Virus record (IMG/VR): IMGVR_UViG_3300020141_000070
Coordinates: 1 to 27,227 of that record
Direction: 5' to 3' (one strand)
From: a virus
DNA: 27,227 nucleotides
Shown here one piece after another: positions 8,328 through 15,966 of this stretch. Both the position numbers and the translations under genes were made by a program. Numbering within the stretch: position 1 is the first letter of the stretch; each line of letters starts with the position of its first letter. The notes below the pieces were generated by a model, which did no database searches, was not told where the DNA came from, and was given only the letters and a program-made list of their open reading frames with translations.

Positions 8328-8464
8328 TGCCCCTCTTTAGAATTTTGTGGCGGGTTAAAGAACTTTCGGTTACCACACAGAACACAATAGACTTCAAGAT
8401 GATTGATTGCACTATATATCCTATCTATAAACATTCTTCCAGAACATTTGTTGCACTTGATCAT
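8273..8464 (-). CDS. Small zinc-ribbon protein
   Basis: A 63-residue protein with a four-cysteine zinc-ribbon pattern: Cys4-x2-Cys7 and Cys27-x2-Cys30, each followed by Gly within two residues as in rubredoxin-like knuckles. The C-terminus is basic (LLKKEQHRAKA). It starts on a one-base overlap with the upstream fibre gene (TAATG) with no Shine-Dalgarno, so it depends on coupling, and it overlaps the HTH gene by 55 bases. Phage zinc ribbons of this size bind DNA, RNA or protein; which applies here cannot be said. Confidence 0.75.
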   Translation of the reverse strand: MIKCNKCSGRMFIDRIYSAINHLEVYCVLCGNRKFFNPPQNSKEGQWLLKKEQHRAKATISSL

Positions 8465-8901
8465 TATGCAGGTATGCCAACTGCTATTATATTAATTCCA
8501 ACTGATACTTCTCCTGCTGAGTTAAATTTGACAACGCCCTCTACACCTGTCGTAGTTATTGCCTTGATTACAACAGTCACATTTTTACCAGCAGTTGTAT
8601 CTTTAATAGTTACTGGTGTTGCAGTTACGATTGGAGCATAGGCAAATCCAACTCCAAATGGGTATGACCAAGACTTTTCTTCACCTGCAATAATTGAAGT
8701 AGAACTTACGATCTCTTTATATCCCCCAACAATTCTTGCTTCTGAAGTTTTTCTGCTTTGGGGACCTGCTGTGGTTGTGTCTACAGTAACATATTTGTTT
8801 GCTGATGTTGAGGCACCTTTTTGCAACTGAATAATTGCCTGGGCCATATCATAAATATATGCAACGTCTAAGGGCTGTCCTTTATCTGGAACTGATATCA
8901 T
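8464..8901 (-). CDS. Putative minor tail / fibre tip protein
   Basis: A 145-residue beta-rich protein at the end of the tail gene row. Residues 1-30 include a helix (DVAYIYDMAQAIIQLQ) that could trimerise, then a Thr/Ser-rich linker. The C-terminal part (about 70-145) has the pattern seen in receptor-binding fibre heads and H-type-lectin-like folds: an aromatic W-S-Y-P-F strand, A-P-I-V-T-A-T, and a final INIIAVGIP strand. I infer a fibre tip or adhesin. No Shine-Dalgarno precedes the ATG; an extended -10-like box ends six bases upstream. Confidence in a structural role is moderate; in receptor binding it is low. Confidence 0.6.
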   Translation of the reverse strand: MISVPDKGQPLDVAYIYDMAQAIIQLQKGASTSANKYVTVDTTTAGPQSRKTSEARIVGGYKEIVSSTSIIAGEEKSWSYPFGVGFAYAPIVTATPVTIKDTTAGKNVTVVIKAITTTGVEGVVKFNSAGEVSVGINIIAVGIPA

Positions 8902-8907
8902 AATATA

Positions 8908-8916
8908 ATTATACCA
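8908..8916 (-). promoter_or_regulatory. Extended -10 box TGGTATAAT, leaderless spacing
   Basis: Reads TGGTATAAT on the minus strand, a perfect TGN plus TATAAT, overlapping the stop codon of the FN3-like gene. TATAAT ends six bases before the ATG at 8901 and there is no Shine-Dalgarno. A start of transcription at the ATG would give a leaderless mRNA, which is common in actinobacteria. No -35 is evident. Confidence 0.45.
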
Positions 8917-9385
8917 GACTCAGCGGTGTCGTGGACTCAAACAATGTTGCTGAAGGATATCTTGTTTTTGGAAAAGTTGATGCCTGAATTGCAAGCATTA
9001 CGCTTGTTTTGCCAGTATCTGTTACTGCTCTAAATTCATTGCCAGTAGTAGATCTTGCAAACTTCCAATCTGCGTCTCCATTATATTTTAAATATATATC
9101 AAATGTTTCAATGCCATTGATATCTTTTGACCAAACTGCAGATATTGTTTTTTGTTGAATAGGGTCTAATGGAATTTGCGCTGTAAAAGAAACATTAAGG
9201 CCTATTACGATATGGGTAATAGGATCTTTTTTTAGATTTACTGGAATATTATATATTGGAGACCAATGAGAAACTCTGTTATTATCATCAGTTATTATTC
9301 TATACTTTACTTTGTAGGCCCCAGATGCGCCTGCAAAATTTGTTAACTGCGCTTTTGGAATAATCACTTTTTTAATTTGTGCCAT
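8909..9385 (-). CDS. Putative minor tail protein, fibronectin III-like
   Basis: A 158-residue beta-sandwich-like protein. The N-terminal half has YKVKYRIITDDNNRVSHWSPIY, the pattern of an FN3-like strand pair with a conserved W-S-P, and the second half has SAVWSKDINGIETFDIYLKY followed by short strands. Such domains decorate phage tails and fibres. It shares a TAATG with the preceding fibre gene and a start-proximal GGTATACAATA sequence that lacks a clear Shine-Dalgarno. Structural role inferred from fold pattern and place in the tail-tip row. Confidence 0.6.
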   Translation of the reverse strand: MAQIKKVIIPKAQLTNFAGASGAYKVKYRIITDDNNRVSHWSPIYNIPVNLKKDPITHIVIGLNVSFTAQIPLDPIQQKTISAVWSKDINGIETFDIYLKYNGDADWKFARSTTGNEFRAVTDTGKTSVMLAIQASTFPKTRYPSATLFESTTPLSLV

Positions 9386-10497
9386 TATTGTATACCAAGC
9401 CCAAACCTAAACTCTATGTAGTTTGTTGTATTTGGTGATTTTATAATTGGAAGGGATCCTGTATTTTTAATTACAGAGTATCCAGTCATTCCATAGATAG
9501 GATTTACTGTACTTGTGTTTTCAATTCTAATACCATCAAGGCATACATAGTGGTTTGCACTTGTAGAGGTATTTTTAAGAACAGAGGTATAAACTCTAAC
9601 GGTGTCTGCCATAGACCAAGTCCATCCAGAACTTCTTATTGCTGTGTCAATTGAGCCAGTAAATACTCTGTATCTACTTCCAGAGAAAGAAACGCTATCG
9701 GATATTTGAACCTGTGCAGACTTTCCAGCATTTATTCCAGTTGTACATAAAAACTCTACAATTATTTTTACAGATGTTGGATGATCTTCAATATCTTCGC
9801 CATTCTTATTTATAACAGAATATGCAACCTTAATCAAATCAGACTGGGCATAGTTGTCAAGATTAAGAGATGTGTTAGATAACTTAATATAGTTTGAGGT
9901 ATTTGACGGAACCCACTTTGATGCTGCTGTAGATATCTCAGAAGAGTCTCCACGCAAAGCAATAAAAGAGTTTAAGTAGCGACACCTCTCGTTTCTTAAT
10001 ACACGGGGATTAGTAGAAAAAACCTTATTATCGGCATTTGTTCTAAAAACTTTAGAGGTTGTTGAAATAATATTGTCTCCATCATTGCCATCTAGTGGCT
10101 CTGGGATATATGGTATTGTTGATGAATCTCCAGAGTACTCCCAGTTTTCAGAAAATGTATACAGAATTTTGCTATCGTATGCTCCCGCTGTTGTGTTTGC
10201 TCCTGCAGAGAATACACCAATTTCTGTAATTTCATATCTTTCTTCTGTTGGTAGTTCTGCTGTAAATACAATCTTTGATACCCCATTTTCAGAAACGTAT
10301 CCTCTAGATGTTATTGGAACACGAAGCATCTCAAAGTCTAATCTCTTTTTTGCTGCATATTCAACTGCATTGTCTGCAGGGTTAGCGCTGGATCCAAGAG
10401 GTGTTGGTCCGCAGCCAATTGCAATATGTGATGCGTAGGCAGAAGCCTGACCAATCAAATATTTGGCTATAATGTTTTTACCGTCATTAGTTATCAT
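9385..10497 (-). CDS. Minor tail / tail fibre protein with collar-fibre-like N-terminus
   Basis: A 370-residue protein. Residues 1-120 match the general pattern of tail-collar or baseplate-attached fibre N-termini: MITNDGKNIIAKYL, then an HIAIGCG strand, an R-x-x-I strand, an aromatic-poor VFTAELP strand and EITEIGVFSAG. The C-terminal 250 residues are a Ser/Thr-rich beta-sandwich with several alternating strands and no catalytic motif I can see. It overlaps the preceding gene by ATGA and has a GAGGTGGATGAG ribosome site. I infer an adhesin or fibre that docks to the hub next door. Confidence 0.7.
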   Translation of the reverse strand: MITNDGKNIIAKYLIGQASAYASHIAIGCGPTPLGSSANPADNAVEYAAKKRLDFEMLRVPITSRGYVSENGVSKIVFTAELPTEERYEITEIGVFSAGANTTAGAYDSKILYTFSENWEYSGDSSTIPYIPEPLDGNDGDNIISTTSKVFRTNADNKVFSTNPRVLRNERCRYLNSFIALRGDSSEISTAASKWVPSNTSNYIKLSNTSLNLDNYAQSDLIKVAYSVINKNGEDIEDHPTSVKIIVEFLCTTGINAGKSAQVQISDSVSFSGSRYRVFTGSIDTAIRSSGWTWSMADTVRVYTSVLKNTSTSANHYVCLDGIRIENTSTVNPIYGMTGYSVIKNTGSLPIIKSPNTTNYIEFRFGLGIQ

Positions 10498-10991
10498 ATC
10501 TCATCCACCTCATATATTGTACCATTATACTGACTGCCTTTTGACTGAAGGCTTACTTGAACAAGTTCGTTTGGTTCCATATTGATTACATTTATAACTA
10601 AATCTCCAGTGTCTGGGTCAAGGTATACGACTTCTTTGTTTGGTCCCGTTCCTTCTGCTGGGACATGGGCATCTAATTTAATTGGAAAGTTATCAAAGAA
10701 TTCTTTTGAAGTGTCTTGTAGTCCTAATACTCTTTGTGGGCTATATTGATAACTAAGCATTGTTAGATTCTTGATTGGTCTGTAAATCACATCTTGGCCA
10801 TTTATAATATCAGATCTTGTAATTGTAATTATTTCTTGACCACCGATATCTTCAAATATTAAGTCTGTCATTATTTCAATTGGAACAAGTTCAGAACTTT
10901 GAATAATTAAATTAGGAGTCGCAACCTTTATATCTGCCTTTGCTGCAGTTGAAGATGTTGATGCTGGGACTGATGCTACTGGATCTACCAT
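10494..10991 (-). CDS. Conserved phage tail-region protein of unknown function
   Basis: A 165-residue protein. After a Ser/Ala-rich N-terminus (VASVPASTSSTAAKA) come strands and the segment IYRPIKNLTMLSYQYSP, then a helix (TSKEFFDNFPIKL) and an acidic strand pair (VYLDPDTGDLVINVINM). The pattern resembles a group of short hypothetical proteins I associate with actinophage tail-tip loci, often placed after the large hub gene, as here. No known activity. It is coupled to the hub gene by TAATG and to the next by ATGA. A structural or assembly role is inferred from position. Confidence 0.65.
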   Translation of the reverse strand: MVDPVASVPASTSSTAAKADIKVATPNLIIQSSELVPIEIMTDLIFEDIGGQEIITITRSDIINGQDVIYRPIKNLTMLSYQYSPQRVLGLQDTSKEFFDNFPIKLDAHVPAEGTGPNKEVVYLDPDTGDLVINVINMEPNELVQVSLQSKGSQYNGTIYEVDEI

Positions 10992-13900
10992 TACACTACC
11001 TCACTTAGATAAACTTCCATACTCGGTCCATCTGCGGACTTTGAATATGAAATGCTATAAACAACAAACTTTTTTCCATTAGTTCCAGAGTAATCTAAAT
11101 CTCCTTCATAATAGTCAACCTCGGCTATATCTCCAAGTTGAATTGTAGGGTTAGCAAAAACTTTTAGACCTATTGACTTTCTTGGTTTAACAATTTTACC
11201 AGTAAGCCAAGACATCAAAGCATTTGCTTCATCCTTTGATTGAATGTATGGGGTGTCAAGACTAAAATCTTTTTTACCATGTGTCATTCTACTAACTTTT
11301 ATATCTTCATATTGTCTTGAAACTTTATTTGGATATGAAACTAATGTGTCTCCGCTATATTGTGGATTTGCAAAATCGCTATTTTTTGAATAATATTCGT
11401 CTACGCTAAGCGACTCATCTGTTTCTTGCGTAAATGTTACTCCTTGAATTCTTAGGTAGTTACCTGATGCAGAGTCAAGAGTAATTGCTTTATCTGTTGC
11501 ATTAAAAATTATAAACTCTGCCCCGTATGCTCCTGCTCTAAAACCAGAAACTGAGTACCCTTTTATAGAATTAAATGTTGGAGATAATTGAGCATAGATT
11601 GCTGGATATGCTTTTTCATATTTAATCTTAAACACTGATGCTTCTCTCATGATAGTTCCAAACTCTTCAAAATATAAATTGCTTTGAGGTGGCTCATAAG
11701 AACTGATTCCTGTTAAGTATGTTGATTGAATGATTCCACTCATTGCATACTTTCTCATGGATTCACTAGTGTTAACTTCTCCATCTTCATCAAAAACTGT
11801 TGCTGCTGGAGTGTTCAAAACATACTTACTATTCTGACCATAGTTTGCTCCGATAGCATAGATATTTTCAAACATCACACGAGAAGACCCTCTTGTGAAA
11901 AGAGCCATATTGTTATAGACTGGCAAAGGATCTTTGTCTATTACGCTTGCAATAAACTGATTGTTTAAATAAATATAGAACTTTCTTTCATTTCCAATAT
12001 TCTCATACTCTATAGATATATCATATACTGTTGGTGTCTTCTCTGCTGCCATACGGTATTGACCTGTAAACTTTCCATCATCTACAACTATGTTTGCTAA
12101 GCCAGCGTACAGTTTCTCTGGTATTGCTTCTGCTGTGACTGAGTCTTTCTTTACCTTGTAAAAAATTACATTGTTCACATCTGGAGATTTTGTTTTGTCT
12201 ATAGTGGTTTTACCAAGGGCAACTAGTTCTAAGAAGTATCCATTATTAGTATCTGGATTAACCATTATTCCAAGGCCACCTGAGCCACCAACAATAGTTA
12301 CATCTTTGTCTGGAGTTGTTCCAGGAATTAAATAATATGATGTTGCTCCCACTGCAGTTTGTCCACGATCAGCATTATTTTCTATTTTGCCAACTATTCT
12401 CATTCTGGTTCCAAAATGCGTAAACTTGTTTGTCATTGGCTTATAAACATAAGATATAAAATCAAGAGGCGACTCTGAAGTCTTAAATGACGGTCCTGCC
12501 ATTATTAAGGCTGATGACTGAATTGTTCCAGTGCTTGTTGATTGCATGTTTGAAACATCTGCTTCTTTGTAATATTGAGTTGAAAGAAAATTCTTTATTA
12601 CACCATTTCTTGTTGTATTTTTTGCTAACTCATTATTTACTCCTGCTGCGCCTAGGGTTGTTGTTGGACTAGTTAGTCCTGTTTGGAAAAGGTATTTAGA
12701 TTGCATGGTGCAGCCTCTTACGTTATTGTTATTAGACCAATAAGGAGACAGACCTGCAAAGTGAGAATTGACTGGAGTACCAAACTGCCCTCTGCCATGC
12801 TTTGCAACTGCTCCATTCTGAAGGTACTCTTTTCCATTTAATTCAATATAGTTTGGCTCAGCATAAATTCTAACTAGTCCTGTTGGGAATATTGAACCAC
12901 CAAACTTCAATTTAGAAAAGTAGTTTTGGTATTCTTGAACATTTGTTATCCAAACATTTCCATATCCAGATACGGAGAACTCGACAGCATCAAATCTTAT
13001 AACTTCTCCATTTGAATAAAAATATCCGTTATATCTTGCAATCCAGTATATTCCTTCACCAAAGTTCATTGTGTTGTTAACTATCTTATTGCCAGAAACA
13101 TAAGGAACAACATTGGTAAGGTTTGAGTTTAAAGGAATTGCACTTAGAACATAATCAGACATTTCTGACAATTGATTGTTTACTGACTTTGTTGTCTCTG
13201 TTCCAGAAACTTCCCAGAGCAATACTGGCTTATATACCCAAGTCTTTTCGTTATCAATTAAACTTGCTTGCTTAATGCTGCCGAATGTCTTTTGAATATA
13301 TCTTGATGTAAAATTAATCTTTCCATCATTATAAACCTGGTTGTCTTCTGATGTAACTTCAATAATATTTGATAGGGTATCAGATGTAGAAAGATTACTT
13401 ATTGCTCTATCTTTAATTAGATCATTTGTTCCTATAAATTTTATATCAGTTTGTCTTTGATTATTAGAAGGCATAAAATAATCTTTGCTCATCATAACAA
13501 AATTATTATATTCATCAAAGAACATTGCTGTCTGTGTTGATATGGCTATATCCTGCAAAACTTCTGCAATGGTTTTATTTGAATTACAAAAGAAAAATGG
13601 AATTATTGATTCCGTTTCTCCAGATAGTCTCTTAAATACATAATTAGAAAAACCAACATAGTCTAATAGCATACAAACGGCAGTACTAACAGAGACATTT
13701 GGAACAAGAAGTTCTGGTGCAGTCATTGATTCAAAATAAAAGAACATGTCTCTTAGAGATAAAGATACTGTTCTTTCAGAAATATTGTTTGTTGGAAATC
13801 CTTCAGAGTACATTGTTTTTAATGGAACAAAATAGTCATAGCCATCTACATCTACTGTAATATCATAAAATTTAATTTGAATATTTCTTGTCATATATTT

Positions 13901-15304
13901 ACTTACAATACTTAAGGAGTTGTTAGCATTAAATGCAGAGTCGTAGTCAAATATATTTAAAGTTCCAGTTGAAGCAAGAAGTTGTCCTACTGGCAAACCA
14001 CTCACGCCAAGATCAGAAGCAGATTTTTCTATTGAAAAATCTAAGGTTTTGTCTGAAAGATTTACAGAAAGTCTAGGAGATATTTCAATCAAATCAAAAG
14101 AAGACTGCGGAGTGTTCATGCTATCAACGACTATTCTGATTCCTTTTATGTAATCAAACTCACGATATTTATCTGCAAGGTTTACTTGATCATAAAACTT
14201 TACTGGATCTGTAAGGTCTGTAACAAAGTTAGTAACACGGTCTATAGTCTCTTCTTCTAACTGCCACGCATACTCTGGTTTAAAGGTTGCATACTGTCCA
14301 CCATTATTTCCTCCATTTTGCCATATATAGAATGTTCCTATGTCTGTTTTTGAAGACTGGATTAGGTAAGCATATCCATGGATGTTCTTCTCTGGTAAGA
14401 ATGATGCATTTGTGTATGTCTCTGCAAAAATAAAAGAGGATCGATATGAGTCTGGAACCTTTAGGCCGTAGGATAACTCAACATATCCATCATGTTTTAT
14501 TACTGGTGTTCCGTCTCTTCTTGTTGTTCCTTCATTAAATGAATATAGGTTAGTCCAGTTACCATTTTGAAGCCCCTGAATTTTCCATCTCTTTGGAGTC
14601 TGACTTTTAGAGTTGCCATAAAATGGATCTGAAAATGTTGAATCGTTTGAAGAGAATGTTCCAAGATCAACATTGCCGACATGAGTTTGCATTTTTACTA
14701 CAACTCTATTTGCTGGAACATTTTCCTTATAAACAATGAATGGGCAAGCATCTTCAATTGGATATGCAGCATCAATTGTAGAAGAAGATATTCCGTATTC
14801 AACTCCATCTTCTGTTCTATATGAAGACCAGTATTTAAATAAGTCATCTTTGTGGCCCATATAGTATCTTGGTCTTCTTGCCATATTGACATTTGAATGG
14901 TGGAGATACTTGCCACGTAGAAATGAGGCTTTGTTAATTCCAGACCTTGGTCTAAACTTTGAGAAACAACTCTCTAAAGAATAAAGCATTCCAATTTTTT
15001 CTTTTTTAGGAGATAAGGTAAATGGTGCTCCAGAGTCTCTAAACCCACCATCAATTACTACATCAGCATCAGTTGCATTAGTATAATATTTTACTGCAGA
15101 AGTAGAAGATCCAGAGTCGTACGGATCAAATGATCCTGGCAAATTTTTATATGGTGAAGTTTCTTTCTTTGGTCTATATCTATAGTTTCCAATTCTTTCA
15201 ATGTTTTCTGGAATGTTCATATTCCACTCTGCAATTATCGCAGACTGTGTTCTTATTACAGAAGACTCTTGAAGATGTTTCTGCAGTTCGGCATTGTCAA
15301 ACAT
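10991..15304 (-). CDS. Large tail hub / adhesin protein with carbohydrate-binding-like domains
   Basis: A 1437-residue tail-tip protein. Residues about 190-430 contain a galactose-binding (F5/8 or discoidin-like) pattern, with RWKIQGLQNGNWTNLYSF and later YIKGIRIVVDS. Residues about 410-630 and the last 110 have the pattern of tail hub proteins (RLSVNLSDKTLDFSIEK, then NKTIAEVLQDIAISTQTAMF, and C-terminally NPTIQLGDIAEVDYYEG and FVVYSISYSKS). Residues about 960-1155 resemble a ConA-like/LamG lectin sandwich (YDISIEYEN, KFYIYLNNQFIASV). Together these suggest a hub at the tail tip that also binds cell-surface glycans. It follows the Dit-like gene on a TAATG, with a GGAAGAGG ribosome site. No peptidase or muralytic motif is visible. 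Confidence 0.75.
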   Translation of the reverse strand: MFDNAELQKHLQESSVIRTQSAIIAEWNMNIPENIERIGNYRYRPKKETSPYKNLPGSFDPYDSGSSTSAVKYYTNATDADVVIDGGFRDSGAPFTLSPKKEKIGMLYSLESCFSKFRPRSGINKASFLRGKYLHHSNVNMARRPRYYMGHKDDLFKYWSSYRTEDGVEYGISSSTIDAAYPIEDACPFIVYKENVPANRVVVKMQTHVGNVDLGTFSSNDSTFSDPFYGNSKSQTPKRWKIQGLQNGNWTNLYSFNEGTTRRDGTPVIKHDGYVELSYGLKVPDSYRSSFIFAETYTNASFLPEKNIHGYAYLIQSSKTDIGTFYIWQNGGNNGGQYATFKPEYAWQLEEETIDRVTNFVTDLTDPVKFYDQVNLADKYREFDYIKGIRIVVDSMNTPQSSFDLIEISPRLSVNLSDKTLDFSIEKSASDLGVSGLPVGQLLASTGTLNIFDYDSAFNANNSLSIVSKYMTRNIQIKFYDITVDVDGYDYFVPLKTMYSEGFPTNNISERTVSLSLRDMFFYFESMTAPELLVPNVSVSTAVCMLLDYVGFSNYVFKRLSGETESIIPFFFCNSNKTIAEVLQDIAISTQTAMFFDEYNNFVMMSKDYFMPSNNQRQTDIKFIGTNDLIKDRAISNLSTSDTLSNIIEVTSEDNQVYNDGKINFTSRYIQKTFGSIKQASLIDNEKTWVYKPVLLWEVSGTETTKSVNNQLSEMSDYVLSAIPLNSNLTNVVPYVSGNKIVNNTMNFGEGIYWIARYNGYFYSNGEVIRFDAVEFSVSGYGNVWITNVQEYQNYFSKLKFGGSIFPTGLVRIYAEPNYIELNGKEYLQNGAVAKHGRGQFGTPVNSHFAGLSPYWSNNNNVRGCTMQSKYLFQTGLTSPTTTLGAAGVNNELAKNTTRNGVIKNFLSTQYYKEADVSNMQSTSTGTIQSSALIMAGPSFKTSESPLDFISYVYKPMTNKFTHFGTRMRIVGKIENNADRGQTAVGATSYYLIPGTTPDKDVTIVGGSGGLGIMVNPDTNNGYFLELVALGKTTIDKTKSPDVNNVIFYKVKKDSVTAEAIPEKLYAGLANIVVDDGKFTGQYRMAAEKTPTVYDISIEYENIGNERKFYIYLNNQFIASVIDKDPLPVYNNMALFTRGSSRVMFENIYAIGANYGQNSKYVLNTPAATVFDEDGEVNTSESMRKYAMSGIIQSTYLTGISSYEPPQSNLYFEEFGTIMREASVFKIKYEKAYPAIYAQLSPTFNSIKGYSVSGFRAGAYGAEFIIFNATDKAITLDSASGNYLRIQGVTFTQETDESLSVDEYYSKNSDFANPQYSGDTLVSYPNKVSRQYEDIKVSRMTHGKKDFSLDTPYIQSKDEANALMSWLTGKIVKPRKSIGLKVFANPTIQLGDIAEVDYYEGDLDYSGTNGKKFVVYSISYSKSADGPSMEVYLSEVV

Positions 15305-15966
15305 TAGACCTCTTCCAAAGTAAGAGATACATTCCAGTAATCAAAGTTCTTACCACGCTTTTCTACAGTATAAGAAAAATCTGAAAAGAACATTTCAACT
15401 AGTTGGCTGTACTGCGGTAAGTGTGCATATTTATTTATGCTTGGCTGACCAACATTTTTAAAGTTAGAGTACTTATCGTATGCTAAGAATACCCAGAAAG
15501 AGCCTTTATGGTTTTCATACCAATCAAGCATTTCAACTCCGCCTGCTCCTGCATCAGTTGTAAATTGTAATGGCTGTCCATCAATTCTATTTAAATCAGT
15601 TGTTGGCTTACCAGTGCTCATATTAAAATCTGGAGAATCTAAGAATGATCTTGAAGGAATCATGTTCCAAGATGTAGAAATAGTTAGTTTATCTGCAATA
15701 TGATAAGACCTTGTTCTGCCATTGATCATTCTTTCTTTCTTTTCAATTCTTGTTGTTTTAAAATCTAAAGGCCCTCTATTGTCATCTGTTAGGATTAAGA
15801 AGTTGTCATAAAGGTTTACATCAGTAACATCTCCCTGCAGAGAGTCTACCTCTAGGCCATTTGGGATATAGACTCCATTGCTTAGGGTTCCAGAGTTCTC
15901 TGACCATAGCATTGCTTGTGGTCTATAGTATTGCTTTCTACCTAACATGTATGATGATGATGCCAT
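15304..15966 (-). CDS. Distal-tail-like (Dit) tail protein
   Basis: A 220-residue protein placed directly after the tape measure gene and before the hub, the usual slot for a distal tail protein that forms the ring joining tube and tip. The N-terminal part has strands and the turn VDSLQGDVTDVNLYDNFLILTDDNRG. The C-terminal part contains FWVFLAYDKY and ends DFSYTVEKRGKNFDYWNVSLTLEEV in short strands, typical of Dit-like beta proteins. The ATG shares a base with the tape measure stop, and GGGGGAA in the last tape measure codons is the ribosome site. Role inferred from order and fold pattern. Confidence 0.7.
   Translation of the reverse strand: MASSSYMLGRKQYYRPQAMLWSENSGTLSNGVYIPNGLEVDSLQGDVTDVNLYDNFLILTDDNRGPLDFKTTRIEKKERMINGRTRSYHIADKLTISTSWNMIPSRSFLDSPDFNMSTGKPTTDLNRIDGQPLQFTTDAGAGGVEMLDWYENHKGSFWVFLAYDKYSNFKNVGQPSINKYAHLPQYSQLVEMFFSDFSYTVEKRGKNFDYWNVSLTLEEV

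Noticed and set aside
9386-9396. GGTATACAATA before the FN3-like gene as another extended -10 box
   Set aside because: TATACA ends only three bases before the ATG, too close for a leaderless start, and the sequence codes for the end of the preceding gene.
10073-10438. Plus-strand open frame opposite the fibre gene
   Set aside because: Fully antisense to a convincing gene, with biased composition and no start signal.
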